Shown here: positions 44,322 through 52,319 of the stretch, in pieces
Layout of the letters: each line of letters opens with the position of its first letter
How positions within the stretch are numbered: position 1 is the stretch's first letter
From: DASUNP01 sp035249305
GTDB taxonomy: Bacteria > Acidobacteriota > Blastocatellia > UBA7656
Assembly: GCA_035249305.1 (NCBI GenBank)
Contig: DATFGQ010000033.1
Coordinates: forward strand, 45,313 to 109,312
Reading direction: 5' to 3'
DNA length: 64,000 nucleotides
Translations under genes and position numbers: made by a program
Notes under the pieces: model-generated
The model's input: the letters and a program-made list of their open reading frames with translations, nothing else
Databases searched by the model: none
What the model was told of the DNA's origin: nothing

Positions 44322-45107
44322 TCAGTAAAGCCCGTGGACCATTCGCTCCGCCTCGCGCGACGGGTGAATGAGCTCAAGGAAGAGGGCTATCCTTTCATCC
44401 GGGCGCGGGACCCCTTCGGCGAAGAGACGGTCTTCCAATGCATCTACCGCCTCTTTCAGCGGCTGAGCCGCGCCGCCTTTCAACGCGTCGACCAAAAGCC
44501 GCCCCGCGCCCTCGGCGTCGTCAAGCGTTTTAAGCTCCGGCTCAAGCCAGTGATCGAGCGGGACCCATCGCCATTCGAGTGCGAACAGAATGCGCGAAAG
44601 AGCCTTCGCGCCGCGCGCTATTACCAGATGCGCGGCCGCCTCTGCGCCGCGGCCGAAAGTCTTCTCCGCGCGGCGACCGGCGACCCAGGCGTCGACCGTA
44701 GCGTGAAGCAACCTCGCGCGCCGGAACTCGGGAGTCATAACGCGCGCCGCCGCGACCGCCTCGCTCACCCTGCCGTCGCGGTCGAAGAGCACGCGAGCCC
44801 GCTCGTAAGGCCAGTGCTCCAGGTCGCGCGGCGAGTTTGCTTTGTGCGCCAGGGCCGAGAGCGGTTCGTAATAAGCGTCGTAGATTATTCGGCGCACGTC
44901 GCCTTCGGGCGCGTAGAGCACTTCGCTGCACTGTGCGGGGGAGAGCAGCGCGTGCGCCTCTTCGGTCAGTATCACTTCCATGTCGTCATCCGAAAGATGA
45001 TCCGCGTGGCCCGCGCTTTTCGACCCCACGACAATGACGCCGAGCACCTCGGGGCGCAAAGCCAATTCTTTTACTCGCTCCGCCGTTTCTGGAAATAACT
45101 CCGCCAT
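44322..45107 (-). CDS. Nucleotidyltransferase-fold protein
   Basis: 261 aa. VIVVGSKSAGHADHLSDDDMEV (about 20-41) is the GS-x-G-x-D-x-SDxD signature of the Pol-beta nucleotidyltransferase fold with its metal-binding Asp residues. The remainder is helical as in DUF4037/aminoglycoside-nucleotidyltransferase-like proteins. Substrate unknown. One base separates its ATG from the stop of the upstream MaoC gene, so it belongs to that operon. Confidence 0.72.
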   Translation of the reverse strand: MAELFPETAERVKELALRPEVLGVIVVGSKSAGHADHLSDDDMEVILTEEAHALLSPAQCSEVLYAPEGDVRRIIYDAYYEPLSALAHKANSPRDLEHWPYERARVLFDRDGRVSEAVAAARVMTPEFRRARLLHATVDAWVAGRRAEKTFGRGAEAAAHLVIARGAKALSRILFALEWRWVPLDHWLEPELKTLDDAEGAGRLLVDALKGGAAQPLKEAVDALEDRLFAEGVPRPDERIALFLELIHPSREAERMVHGLY

Positions 45108-45108
45108 T

Positions 45109-45933
45109 TCAGTTCTTAACTCTGGGGCGATAGATGGCCGTGTGGCGAACCTGCTCGACCGCGCGATTTTCGTCGGCCACCAGCAGCAGGTCCAGCACGA
45201 CGAACTCGTGCCCCTTTCGTTCGAAACGATCGGCGATGCGCCCTCTCACGGAGATCTCTTCGCCGTCGCGCGCAACGCCCCGGTTGATTATATCGCTCGC
45301 CGCGTGAATCCACGGGCCGAGCCGAAAATTATGCATCAAGACTTTGTTCGCGAGCCCGAGCAGAACGAATGGGTGCGCGATTGCCCCAGCGCCATAATAA
45401 ATATCGAGCCGCTCGTCGAGCATCTCGACCTGCGTTCGGTCCGCAAGGTCGATTCTCTCTTTGAGCGTGCCGAGCGACGCGCCGATCACTATGGAATCGC
45501 GCGTGGCTTCGGGCCGCGCCTCGTAGTCGGGCAACGCCGCCTCCGGGTAACTCTCGATTCGAGCCTCACCCATCCACTCGGCCCGGTCATCGACTGTAGC
45601 GAGCGCCGTAGCGCAGACCGTCCCTTCGCTCCGCTCGGCCCTCACGGCTATCTTCACGGGCTCGGTCTCGGCGTCGACTTCCGCGCGGACGGTCACCTCG
45701 TCTCCTTCGTAAAACGGCAGGTGAAACTTCACCTGCATCGATCCGCGTTCGAGCCATGCCGACCCGAACGCCTCCACGATCGGCGCAGTCATGTAAGCGA
45801 AGACCGTGACGCCCGGCACAAGCCCCCCGCGAAAGCCGTAGCCGGCCGCTATCGTGTCGTCGTGAATCTTGTTTTCGGATTCGGCCGACGTGTTGCGCGC
45901 GCGCACGCGGTAAACCGGAAGCTCGTTCGTCAT
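45109..45933 (-). CDS. MaoC-like hotdog-fold dehydratase (long type)
   Basis: About 274 aa from MTNELPVYRV. The ATG overlaps the upstream stop as ATGA; a longer ORF to 46008 lies within the previous gene. Two hotdog-like halves: the first includes GFRGGLVPGVTVFAYMTAPI and MQVKFHLPFYEGDEVTV, the second IAHPFVLLGLANKVLMHNFR. Double-hotdog MaoC proteins hydrate enoyl-CoA or act on related acyl thioesters. Co-transcribed with another MaoC gene and a CoA-transferase. Confidence 0.78.
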   Translation of the reverse strand: MTNELPVYRVRARNTSAESENKIHDDTIAAGYGFRGGLVPGVTVFAYMTAPIVEAFGSAWLERGSMQVKFHLPFYEGDEVTVRAEVDAETEPVKIAVRAERSEGTVCATALATVDDRAEWMGEARIESYPEAALPDYEARPEATRDSIVIGASLGTLKERIDLADRTQVEMLDERLDIYYGAGAIAHPFVLLGLANKVLMHNFRLGPWIHAASDIINRGVARDGEEISVRGRIADRFERKGHEFVVLDLLLVADENRAVEQVRHTAIYRPRVKN

Positions 45934-46394
45934 TGGTAATACCGCACAAGCCATTCGGCGGCGAGCGAAGGCTTCTCGCCGCCTTCCGTCTCCGCGATGA
46001 CCGCCCATGTGAGCTGTATGCCGCCCTGCACTTCTTCCACGGCTTGCAGCGTGAAGCGCGCGCGCAGGCGCGAGCCCGACGGCACGGGCGAAATGAAGCG
46101 GAGGCGGTTCAACCCGTAGTTGATTCCCATCTTCCAGTCGCCTTTAACCGAGAACGCCTGAGCCGCCAGGTGCGGCAAGAGGGAGAGTGTGAGAAAGCCG
46201 TGGGCGATCGTCGTCTTAAACGGTGAATCCGTGGCGGCGCGCTCCTGGTCTATGTGAATCCACTGGTGGTCTTCGGTCGCGTCGGCGAAATCGTTAATGC
46301 GCGGTTGAGTGACTTCGAACCAATCGCTTGAAGCGACCTCCTGGCCTACGAGGCTTCTTAACTCTTCGACCCCTTCGATGGTGCGTACGGGCAT
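45930..46394 (-). CDS. MaoC-family (R)-enoyl-CoA hydratase
   Basis: 154 aa single hotdog domain. The catalytic region reads FADATEDHQWIHIDQERA (about 36-53), with Asp and His at the expected (R)-hydratase positions, followed by TIAHGFLTLSLLPHL. Hydrates trans-2-enoyl-CoA to (R)-3-hydroxyacyl-CoA. Overlaps the next gene by 4 bp. Confidence 0.87.
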   Translation of the reverse strand: MPVRTIEGVEELRSLVGQEVASSDWFEVTQPRINDFADATEDHQWIHIDQERAATDSPFKTTIAHGFLTLSLLPHLAAQAFSVKGDWKMGINYGLNRLRFISPVPSGSRLRARFTLQAVEEVQGGIQLTWAVIAETEGGEKPSLAAEWLVRYYQ

Positions 46395-46427
46395 AATCTC
46401 TCCTGGTTGTTGAGTTGAACGATCGGA

Positions 46428-47606
46428 TCAGATCGCGCCGGCTGCGCGGAACCGTGCTATCTCTTCGGCGCTGAATTCCAGCTCGGCCAGCACTTCGTCC
46501 GTATGCTCGCCGAGCGCGGGCGCGCGACGCAAGGGCTGCCGCTCGCTGTTTAAGCGCACTGGCGTTTGCGCGAGCGGAACCGATTCATTGCTGAGCTGCT
46601 CGACTGCTTCGAGCAAGCCGCGCGCGGCTACCTGCGCGTCGGCCAGGACTTCGCCCAGGTCATAAACCGGGCCTGACGGAATCCGGGCCTGCTCAAGCTC
46701 GCGGATCGCTTCGTCGCGCGTTCGCGCCGAGCACCATTTGGACATCGCCTCGTTGATAAGCGCGGCGTTGTTGCCGCGCGTGATGTCGTCGGCGCAGCGC
46801 GGGTCGTCGATCAACTCTTCCCGACCCACGAGACGCGCCCACCGCCGGAACATGTCGTCGCCTATCGTAGGCACTATGATCCAGCCGTCGCTGGTCCGGT
46901 ACACGTCGCTCGGCGCGGTGTAGTAGCCCGTGTTGCCCTGGCGCTCGCGCACCACGGCGCGGGCCGCGCGCTCCATCAACAGAGGCGTCATGAATGTTAC
47001 GCCCGTCGCAAGGAGCGACACGTCTACGAGCGCGCCCCGCCCTGTCCGCTGTCGCTCGTAAAGCGCCGCCATCGCGCCGAACGCCGCGTGGAGCGCGGTC
47101 CCGTAATCGACGAACGAAACGATGTCGCGGACCGGAGCATCCGGAAACCCTGTCAGGCTCATCGCGCCGCTCATAGCCTGCGCCACGCCGTCAAACCCCA
47201 CGCGGTTTGCGTAAGGCCCGTCGGGCCCGAACGCTGAGGCCATGACGAGTATGATCTCGGGCTTGATCTTTCGGAGCGATTCGTAATCGAGCCGCACCTT
47301 TTTCATCACGTTGATGGGCAGATTCACGATAACTATGTCGGCGCTCTCGACCAGTCGGCGGACGATCTGCTCGCTGTGCGGGTTGGCCAGGTCGAGCGTG
47401 ACGGCGCGCTTATTGCGGTTGACGTTCAGGTAAAGCCCGCCCTCTCCGCTCTCGACCACGGGGCCGACCCTGCGGTCTTCGCCGCCGCCGCGCCGCTCGA
47501 CGCGTATCACGTCCGCGCCGAAATCGGCGAGCATCATGGCGCAGTAAGGCGCGGCGATGAATCGGCCAAAATCGATGACGCGAATCCCCTCAAGCGGTCT
47601 TGTCAT
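46428..47606 (-). CDS. CaiB/BaiF family CoA-transferase
   Basis: About 392 aa from MTRPLEGIRV; an ATG at 47618 (4 residues longer) has AAGG nearer and is also possible. Class III CoA-transferase text: IDFGRFIAAPYCAMMLADFG, NRNKRAVTLDL, and the catalytic Asp region SFVDYGTALHAAFG (Asp about 165). It moves CoA between acyl-CoA and a carboxylic acid through an Asp-anhydride. With the two MaoC genes behind it and an acyl-CoA dehydrogenase nearby, the operon probably degrades or rearranges an unusual acyl-CoA; the exact substrate cannot be read from sequence. Confidence 0.92.
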   Translation of the reverse strand: MTRPLEGIRVIDFGRFIAAPYCAMMLADFGADVIRVERRGGGEDRRVGPVVESGEGGLYLNVNRNKRAVTLDLANPHSEQIVRRLVESADIVIVNLPINVMKKVRLDYESLRKIKPEIILVMASAFGPDGPYANRVGFDGVAQAMSGAMSLTGFPDAPVRDIVSFVDYGTALHAAFGAMAALYERQRTGRGALVDVSLLATGVTFMTPLLMERAARAVVRERQGNTGYYTAPSDVYRTSDGWIIVPTIGDDMFRRWARLVGREELIDDPRCADDITRGNNAALINEAMSKWCSARTRDEAIRELEQARIPSGPVYDLGEVLADAQVAARGLLEAVEQLSNESVPLAQTPVRLNSERQPLRRAPALGEHTDEVLAELEFSAEEIARFRAAGAI

Positions 47607-47675
47607 ATCGCGCAGCATCCTACCTTTTGCGAAGAGTTAATTCAACCGAGTAATGCAGGTTTGTTTGAAAGACAT

Positions 47676-47797
47676 GCTTTCCTTCGGAGTGCGGCGACTT
47701 GTCGCCGCTTTCGAGTTAGCTATGACGTTTATCAAAATGAGTCTAGCTTTTGCCTAACACAAAAGCGGCGACAAGTCGCCGCACTCCAAAGGATGCT
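47676..47797. repeat. REP/MITE-like palindrome, copy 2
   Basis: The left arm CCTTCGGAGTGCGGCGACTT (plus GTCGCCGCTTT) and right arm AAAGCGGCGACAAGTCGCCG (plus CACTCCAAAGG) pair over about 35 bp, with TAGC...CTAACAC near the centre. Related to 3262-3354. Located between divergent genes, so it is not simply a terminator. Confidence 0.8.
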
Positions 47798-47837
47798 TTG
47801 ACATTGCGGCGGCGCTGTTGAAAGATAAATCTCTCGT

Positions 47838-49496
47838 ATGAATCAAGACGCGAACCCTGTAGCCGCCCCGCGCCTGGCGACGCTAAAGCGCGACGATAAT
47901 ATCGGCCGCATGCAAGGCGAGACGTTCGACCTGGCGGTGATAGGCGGCGGCATCACGGGTGCGGGCATAGCGCTCGACGCCCGCTCGCGCGGCTTCTCGG
48001 TCGCCCTCGTCGAAAAGAGCGACTTCGCCAGCGGCACCAGCTCGCGCTCGTCAAAGCTTATTCATGGCGGCCTGCGCTACCTCGAACATTTCGAGTTCTC
48101 GCTCGTCCGCGAGGCGCTTCGCGAGCGAGCAACGCTCTCGCGCATCGCGCCGCACTTGAGCCGAAGGCTCGCCTTCCTCGTGCCAGTTTACAGGCGAGGG
48201 TTAAGGTCCCCGCTCGGGAGCAATAAACTGAAGCTTCGATTGGGGCTCACGCTTTACGACCTTCTCGCGGGCGGCCGCAACGTAGGCCGCCACAGGTGGC
48301 TTGCCGCCGCCGAGGCCTTGAAGCTCGCCCCCGCGCTCGACCCCCGCGGGCTGCGCGGAGCCTTTCTTTATTACGACTGTTTGACGGACGACGCGCGGCT
48401 CGTGGTCGAAGTGATAAAAGCGGCGGCGGCGATGGGCGCGGCCGTAGCTAATTACGCGGCGGCGCGCGCCGTCACAAAGCTGGACGACGACTCGTACCGG
48501 ATCGAGGTCGAAGACACGGCCGACGATCGAACGGTCACGCTCCGCGCCCGAGTCGTAGTGAATGCTACAGGGGTTTGGGCCGACAGCGTGGCGCGGCTTT
48601 CCGACGCGAGCGCGCCGCCGAGGCTCAGGCCGTCAAAGGGGGTCCACATAATCGTAGACTCGAAAAAGCTCGACAACCGGACGGCCGTGCTGGTGCCGTC
48701 GCTGGGCGAGCAGCGTTTTCTTTTCGTCATCCCCTGGCTCGGCCGCACGCTGATCGGAACGACCGACACGGACTACGACGGAGACCTGGACGACCCTCCG
48801 GCGACGCGGGAAGAGACGAGCCGCGTTTTCGAGTCCGCCGCGCGCATGTTCCCCGGCGCGGATCTTTCCGAGTCCGATTGCATAAGCGCGTTCGCGGGGC
48901 TGAGGCCGCTCGTCGTCGGCGACCAGTCGTCGACCGCAAACCTCTCGCGCAAAGAAGAGTTGTTTGAGAGCGAGTCGGGCGTGATAACCATCATAGGCGG
49001 GAAGCTGACTACCTATCGCCGTATGGCCGAGCGCGCCGTAGACCTCGCGGCGCGGAAGCTCGAAGACAAATTTCGAATGAAAGGGCGAAGCCTCACCGAG
49101 CGAATCGAGCTTGCGGGCGGGCGGGTCGAGGGCGATGTTAAGGCCGAAGCCGAGCGGGCGGCGTCGGATCACGGCGTAAGCGTAGAGACGGCGACTCACC
49201 TCATAGAGACTTATGGAGGAAACTTTCGCGCCGTGCTTGAGATCGCAAGCGAATCCGAAGAGCTGAAGAACCTGCTCGACGCGGAGTTGCCGCACATAGA
49301 GGCCGAAGTCATATACGCCGCCCGCGCGGAGATGGCCGCGACCGTTGAAGACTTCCTCGCGCGCCGCACGCGAATAGCTCTGGTCGCGCGCGATCACGGG
49401 CGCGTGTGCGCCGCGCGTGTGGCGACGTTGATGGCGCGCGAGCTAAGATGGTCAAGCAAAAAAGCGCAAGAAGCCCTGGCCGGTTTATCTTTGTAG
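47838..49496 (+). CDS. glpD: Glycerol-3-phosphate dehydrogenase (FAD, quinone-linked)
   Basis: 552 aa. FAD-binding GGGITGAGIALDARSRG lies at about 34-50, and SSKLIHGGLRYLEHFEF is the family's substrate-side motif. The C-terminal domain (about 415-545) is the DAO_C helical region. Oxidises sn-glycerol-3-phosphate to dihydroxyacetone phosphate at the membrane and passes electrons to quinone. No other glp gene is nearby. Confidence 0.93.
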   Translation: MNQDANPVAAPRLATLKRDDNIGRMQGETFDLAVIGGGITGAGIALDARSRGFSVALVEKSDFASGTSSRSSKLIHGGLRYLEHFEFSLVREALRERATLSRIAPHLSRRLAFLVPVYRRGLRSPLGSNKLKLRLGLTLYDLLAGGRNVGRHRWLAAAEALKLAPALDPRGLRGAFLYYDCLTDDARLVVEVIKAAAAMGAAVANYAAARAVTKLDDDSYRIEVEDTADDRTVTLRARVVVNATGVWADSVARLSDASAPPRLRPSKGVHIIVDSKKLDNRTAVLVPSLGEQRFLFVIPWLGRTLIGTTDTDYDGDLDDPPATREETSRVFESAARMFPGADLSESDCISAFAGLRPLVVGDQSSTANLSRKEELFESESGVITIIGGKLTTYRRMAERAVDLAARKLEDKFRMKGRSLTERIELAGGRVEGDVKAEAERAASDHGVSVETATHLIETYGGNFRAVLEIASESEELKNLLDAELPHIEAEVIYAARAEMAATVEDFLARRTRIALVARDHGRVCAARVATLMARELRWSSKKAQEALAGLSL

Positions 49497-49509
49497 TCGG
49501 AGGATAATT

Positions 49510-49983
49510 ATGAAATTCGCGTTTATGCTTTTACTGAGCCTGTCGTTTGTCTTCACCGCGGAGGCTCAAACTAAAGTTGATCTAGAGAAGGAGAAAGCAG
49601 AGCTATTAAAGCTCCATGAAAAAGGCCGCCGCGCGCATTTCAATAGGGACGTGAACCTGCTGCTCGAAGGCGCGCCCGACCAGTTCATATCCGTCAGCGG
49701 CGGGAAGATCAGCAGATCAACCCGCGAAGATACGAGGAAGATGTTCGAGAGTTATTTCAAAGACGCGAAGTATTTTGAGTGGGATGACCTTGAGCCGCCT
49801 ATCGTGCGCGTGTCGACCGACGCCAGCATGGCGTGGATGATCGTGCGCACAAAGGTCAGGCGCACGCAGAAAGACGCTTCCGGCGCGGAGAGAGAGGAGA
49901 AGTTCGTTTACGCGGGCATCATGACTTACGAAAAACGCGACGGGCGATGGGTCCGCGTTGCGAACGTCTCGACGTTCGAATAA
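49510..49983 (+). CDS. Exported DUF4440 / NTF2-like protein
   Basis: 157 aa; ATG preceded by CGGAGGA. Signal peptide 1-19 (ending AEA). Then a SnoaL-like fold with YEKRDGRWVRVANVSTFE at its end, as in DUF4440 proteins. Periplasmic; ligand unknown. It starts 13 bp after glpD and probably shares its transcript. Confidence 0.78.
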   Translation: MKFAFMLLLSLSFVFTAEAQTKVDLEKEKAELLKLHEKGRRAHFNRDVNLLLEGAPDQFISVSGGKISRSTREDTRKMFESYFKDAKYFEWDDLEPPIVRVSTDASMAWMIVRTKVRRTQKDASGAEREEKFVYAGIMTYEKRDGRWVRVANVSTFE

Positions 49984-50011
49984 AGCCGCTCACTGAGCAC
50001 AGGAACAAAGC

Positions 50012-51148
50012 ATGCTCGACATACCGTTTCTAGAAGATCATCACGCGAAGCTAGGCGGGCAAGTCGCCCGCCTGGCGCGCGAACAGGTGAGGGAGCTTCC
50101 CTCCGACCAGACTGAAGACGAGCAGGCGCGCGCGCTCGTTCGTCTTCTTGCCGAAGAGGGCTTGCTCGATCACACGGTCCCCCGTACGCCGGACGAAACT
50201 CGGCTCGACGTGCGCGCTCTTTCGGTGGTTCGCGAGCAGCTTTGCTACGAATCATCGCTCGCGGATTTGATGTTTGCGATGCAGGGGCTGGGCAGCTTCC
50301 CCGTGACGATCGCGGGATCGAGCGAAATCAAAAAGCGGCTGCTGCCCGAAGTGCGCGCGGGCCGTCAGATAGCGGCTTTCGCCATCACGGAGCCTGAAGC
50401 GGGCTCGGACGTGTCGGCCATTCTAACGACCGCGAGGCGCGATGGCGCGAGCTACGTGCTCGACGGCGCGAAGACTTTCATCTCGAACGCGGGGCTCGCG
50501 GATTTCTACACAGTCTTTGCAAAGACCGACCCTGACAAAGGCGGCAAAGGCATATCGGCCTTCGTCGTAGAGAAAGAGGCGGCGGGATTCAGCTTCGAAG
50601 AGAAGATCGAGCTGATCGCGCCGCACCCGATCGGCCGCATACGCTTCGCGGGATGCCGAGTGCCCGCGGCGAACCTGTTAGGCGAAGAAGGCGCGGGGTT
50701 CAAGATCGCGATGACGACGCTCGACACGTTTCGCCCCACGGTGGGGGCGGCGGCCGCGGGGCTGGCGGCGCGCGCGCTGGATGAAGCGCTAGGTTACGCG
50801 AAGCGGCGCGCTCAATTCGGCCGCCCCATCGCGGAGTTCCAGACGATTCAAGCGAAGCTCGCCGACATGGCTACGGAGCTCGACGCGGCGCGTCTGCTGG
50901 TCTATCGCGCGGCCTGGAAAAAAGACACTGCCGCCGGCCGCGTCACGCTGGAATCGGCGATGGCAAAACTTTACGCCACCGAATCCGCGCAGCGCATCAT
51001 CGATCAGGCGGTGCAGATTCACGGCGGGACGGGGGTCGTGCGCGGATCGGTCGTCGAGCGGCTCTACAGAGAGGTGCGCGCGCTGAGGATTTACGAAGGC
51101 ACGTCTGAGATTCAGCGGCTCGTCATCGCGGGCCAGTTGCTGAAATGA
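50012..51148 (+). CDS. Acyl-CoA dehydrogenase
   Basis: 378 aa. FAD/substrate motifs FAITEPEAGSDVSAI (about 129-143) and the C-terminal helical domain with catalytic-base region RIYEGTSEIQRLVIAG (about 360-375). Catalyses alpha,beta-dehydrogenation of an acyl-CoA, with electrons going to ETF. It could feed the enoyl-CoA hydratases of the MaoC operon 4 kb away on the other strand. Chain-length preference cannot be read. Confidence 0.92.
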   Translation: MLDIPFLEDHHAKLGGQVARLAREQVRELPSDQTEDEQARALVRLLAEEGLLDHTVPRTPDETRLDVRALSVVREQLCYESSLADLMFAMQGLGSFPVTIAGSSEIKKRLLPEVRAGRQIAAFAITEPEAGSDVSAILTTARRDGASYVLDGAKTFISNAGLADFYTVFAKTDPDKGGKGISAFVVEKEAAGFSFEEKIELIAPHPIGRIRFAGCRVPAANLLGEEGAGFKIAMTTLDTFRPTVGAAAAGLAARALDEALGYAKRRAQFGRPIAEFQTIQAKLADMATELDAARLLVYRAAWKKDTAAGRVTLESAMAKLYATESAQRIIDQAVQIHGGTGVVRGSVVERLYREVRALRIYEGTSEIQRLVIAGQLLK

Positions 51149-51283
51149 GTAATTGAATCAATCATTTACACCTATACAGTTTTACCTGTATCCTCCCCCA
51201 AATTGTGTTTTGTGTGCCACTTTTGGAGATGAAGGAGGAATTATATTGAGAACCCGCCCGCCTCCAGCAGTCAATAAAACATT

Positions 51284-51820
51284 TCAGTTTTTCTGGTTTC
51301 TTTTTCGCCAAGGATTTGTATCCAATTGCCAGTTTAGTTTTTGTTCTCCCTTGTCCGTTCGCCAAAACATGACATCATATGACGCAGTGAAGCGAGGTGA
51401 AACTTCAGCAGGCAACATCCATTCCAGAAAATATCGCCGCGCTTCCCGATCCTCGGGAGTGTCGCTAAATATATTCCGTCCACTGAAGCAACGAGATGAG
51501 GCAAAAACACTCTTGATATTGTCGCGGCTACTAAATGCATAGATATAGAGTGGTGAATGATTGTGATTTCTGGCGAGATCGGCAATGACTTTTTCTACGT
51601 TCTCCCTAGTAAAATCCAGCGGTTCGATGAATACATAGATGATATAAATGTCAACCCAAAATCCTTTTGCAGCTATCCAATATGGGAACCCGTGCTCACG
51701 AAATACAGGCCAATCTTCTTTGTGTGTATCTACTTTCTGTTGAGGGGGATTTGCAAGACATTGGATTGCAAAGCATAACAACAGTAAAACAAACGCCGCG
51801 ATTCCAGTTCTCTTTAGCAT
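51284..51820 (-). CDS. Small exported protein, possible immunity partner of the RHS toxin
   Basis: 178 aa; ATG with GGGAGGAAAT upstream. Signal peptide MLKRTGIAAFVLLLLCFAIQ (cleavage after CLA). The mature part is Trp/Phe/Arg rich (DWPVFREHGFPYWIAAKGFW, RYFLEWMLPAE). No family recognised. GC is clearly lower than in neighbouring genes. It lies 58 bp after the RHS C-terminal domain on the same strand, the usual position of an immunity gene; this role is inferred from position only. Confidence 0.6.
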   Translation of the reverse strand: MLKRTGIAAFVLLLLCFAIQCLANPPQQKVDTHKEDWPVFREHGFPYWIAAKGFWVDIYIIYVFIEPLDFTRENVEKVIADLARNHNHSPLYIYAFSSRDNIKSVFASSRCFSGRNIFSDTPEDREARRYFLEWMLPAEVSPRFTASYDVMFWRTDKGEQKLNWQLDTNPWRKRNQKN

Positions 51821-51878
51821 ATTTCCTCCCTCGGAAAAGAGATTATGCTTGATCCCTCGTATTGTACAGTGTTTCTGA

Positions 51879-52319
51879 TCAGTTCCTCGGCACTCCGCAA
51901 TTACTCGTCAAGAAATCATCTACGGCACCACTCGCTTCTTGGTCCTGAATAGCACGAAGCACAACCTCGGGGGTTCCAGCTGGATACTGAGAGCGCAAAT
52001 CCTCAATACTAGGATACTCCAGTGCCAGAGCGTTAGCCACCGAAAGGTGATCACCACTAAGATCTGCACCGTTATAAAAGATAAGATGGAGAATTTCATG
52101 AAGAACTGTCTGGGGTTGCCTGCCTTCACTCGCAAAGAAATTATCTCCAAGGTAAATGGTTCTCGTAACTGAATTCGCAACCGCATAGGCACCACTTAAT
52201 TGTTGCCCCAGTGTTACAGTGTCATTAGGGCCAAATCCAGGAAAGCCAAGAGCATGCATCGTTGTTGCTAGGGTATCAGTGCTTCGCGTTGGGCGAGGAA
52301 CCGCAACGTTGAGCCCCAA
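51879..52319 (-). pseudogene. Detached C-terminal HExxH domain of the RHS protein
   Basis: 146-codon ORF (TTG start) with TVLHEILHLIFYNGADLSG, a zinc-metalloprotease HExxH followed by a possible third ligand in GDHLSVAN. It overlaps the end of the 52268-56059 ORF in another frame. If one base, probably an A, is restored near 52336, the RHS frame runs on as SGVQ-(I)AAFKHLGLNVAV into this domain. It is therefore best read as the C-terminal toxin domain of the RHS protein, split off by a single-base deletion or a sequencing error. The alternatives are a separate small metalloprotease gene or programmed frameshifting. Confidence 0.7.
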
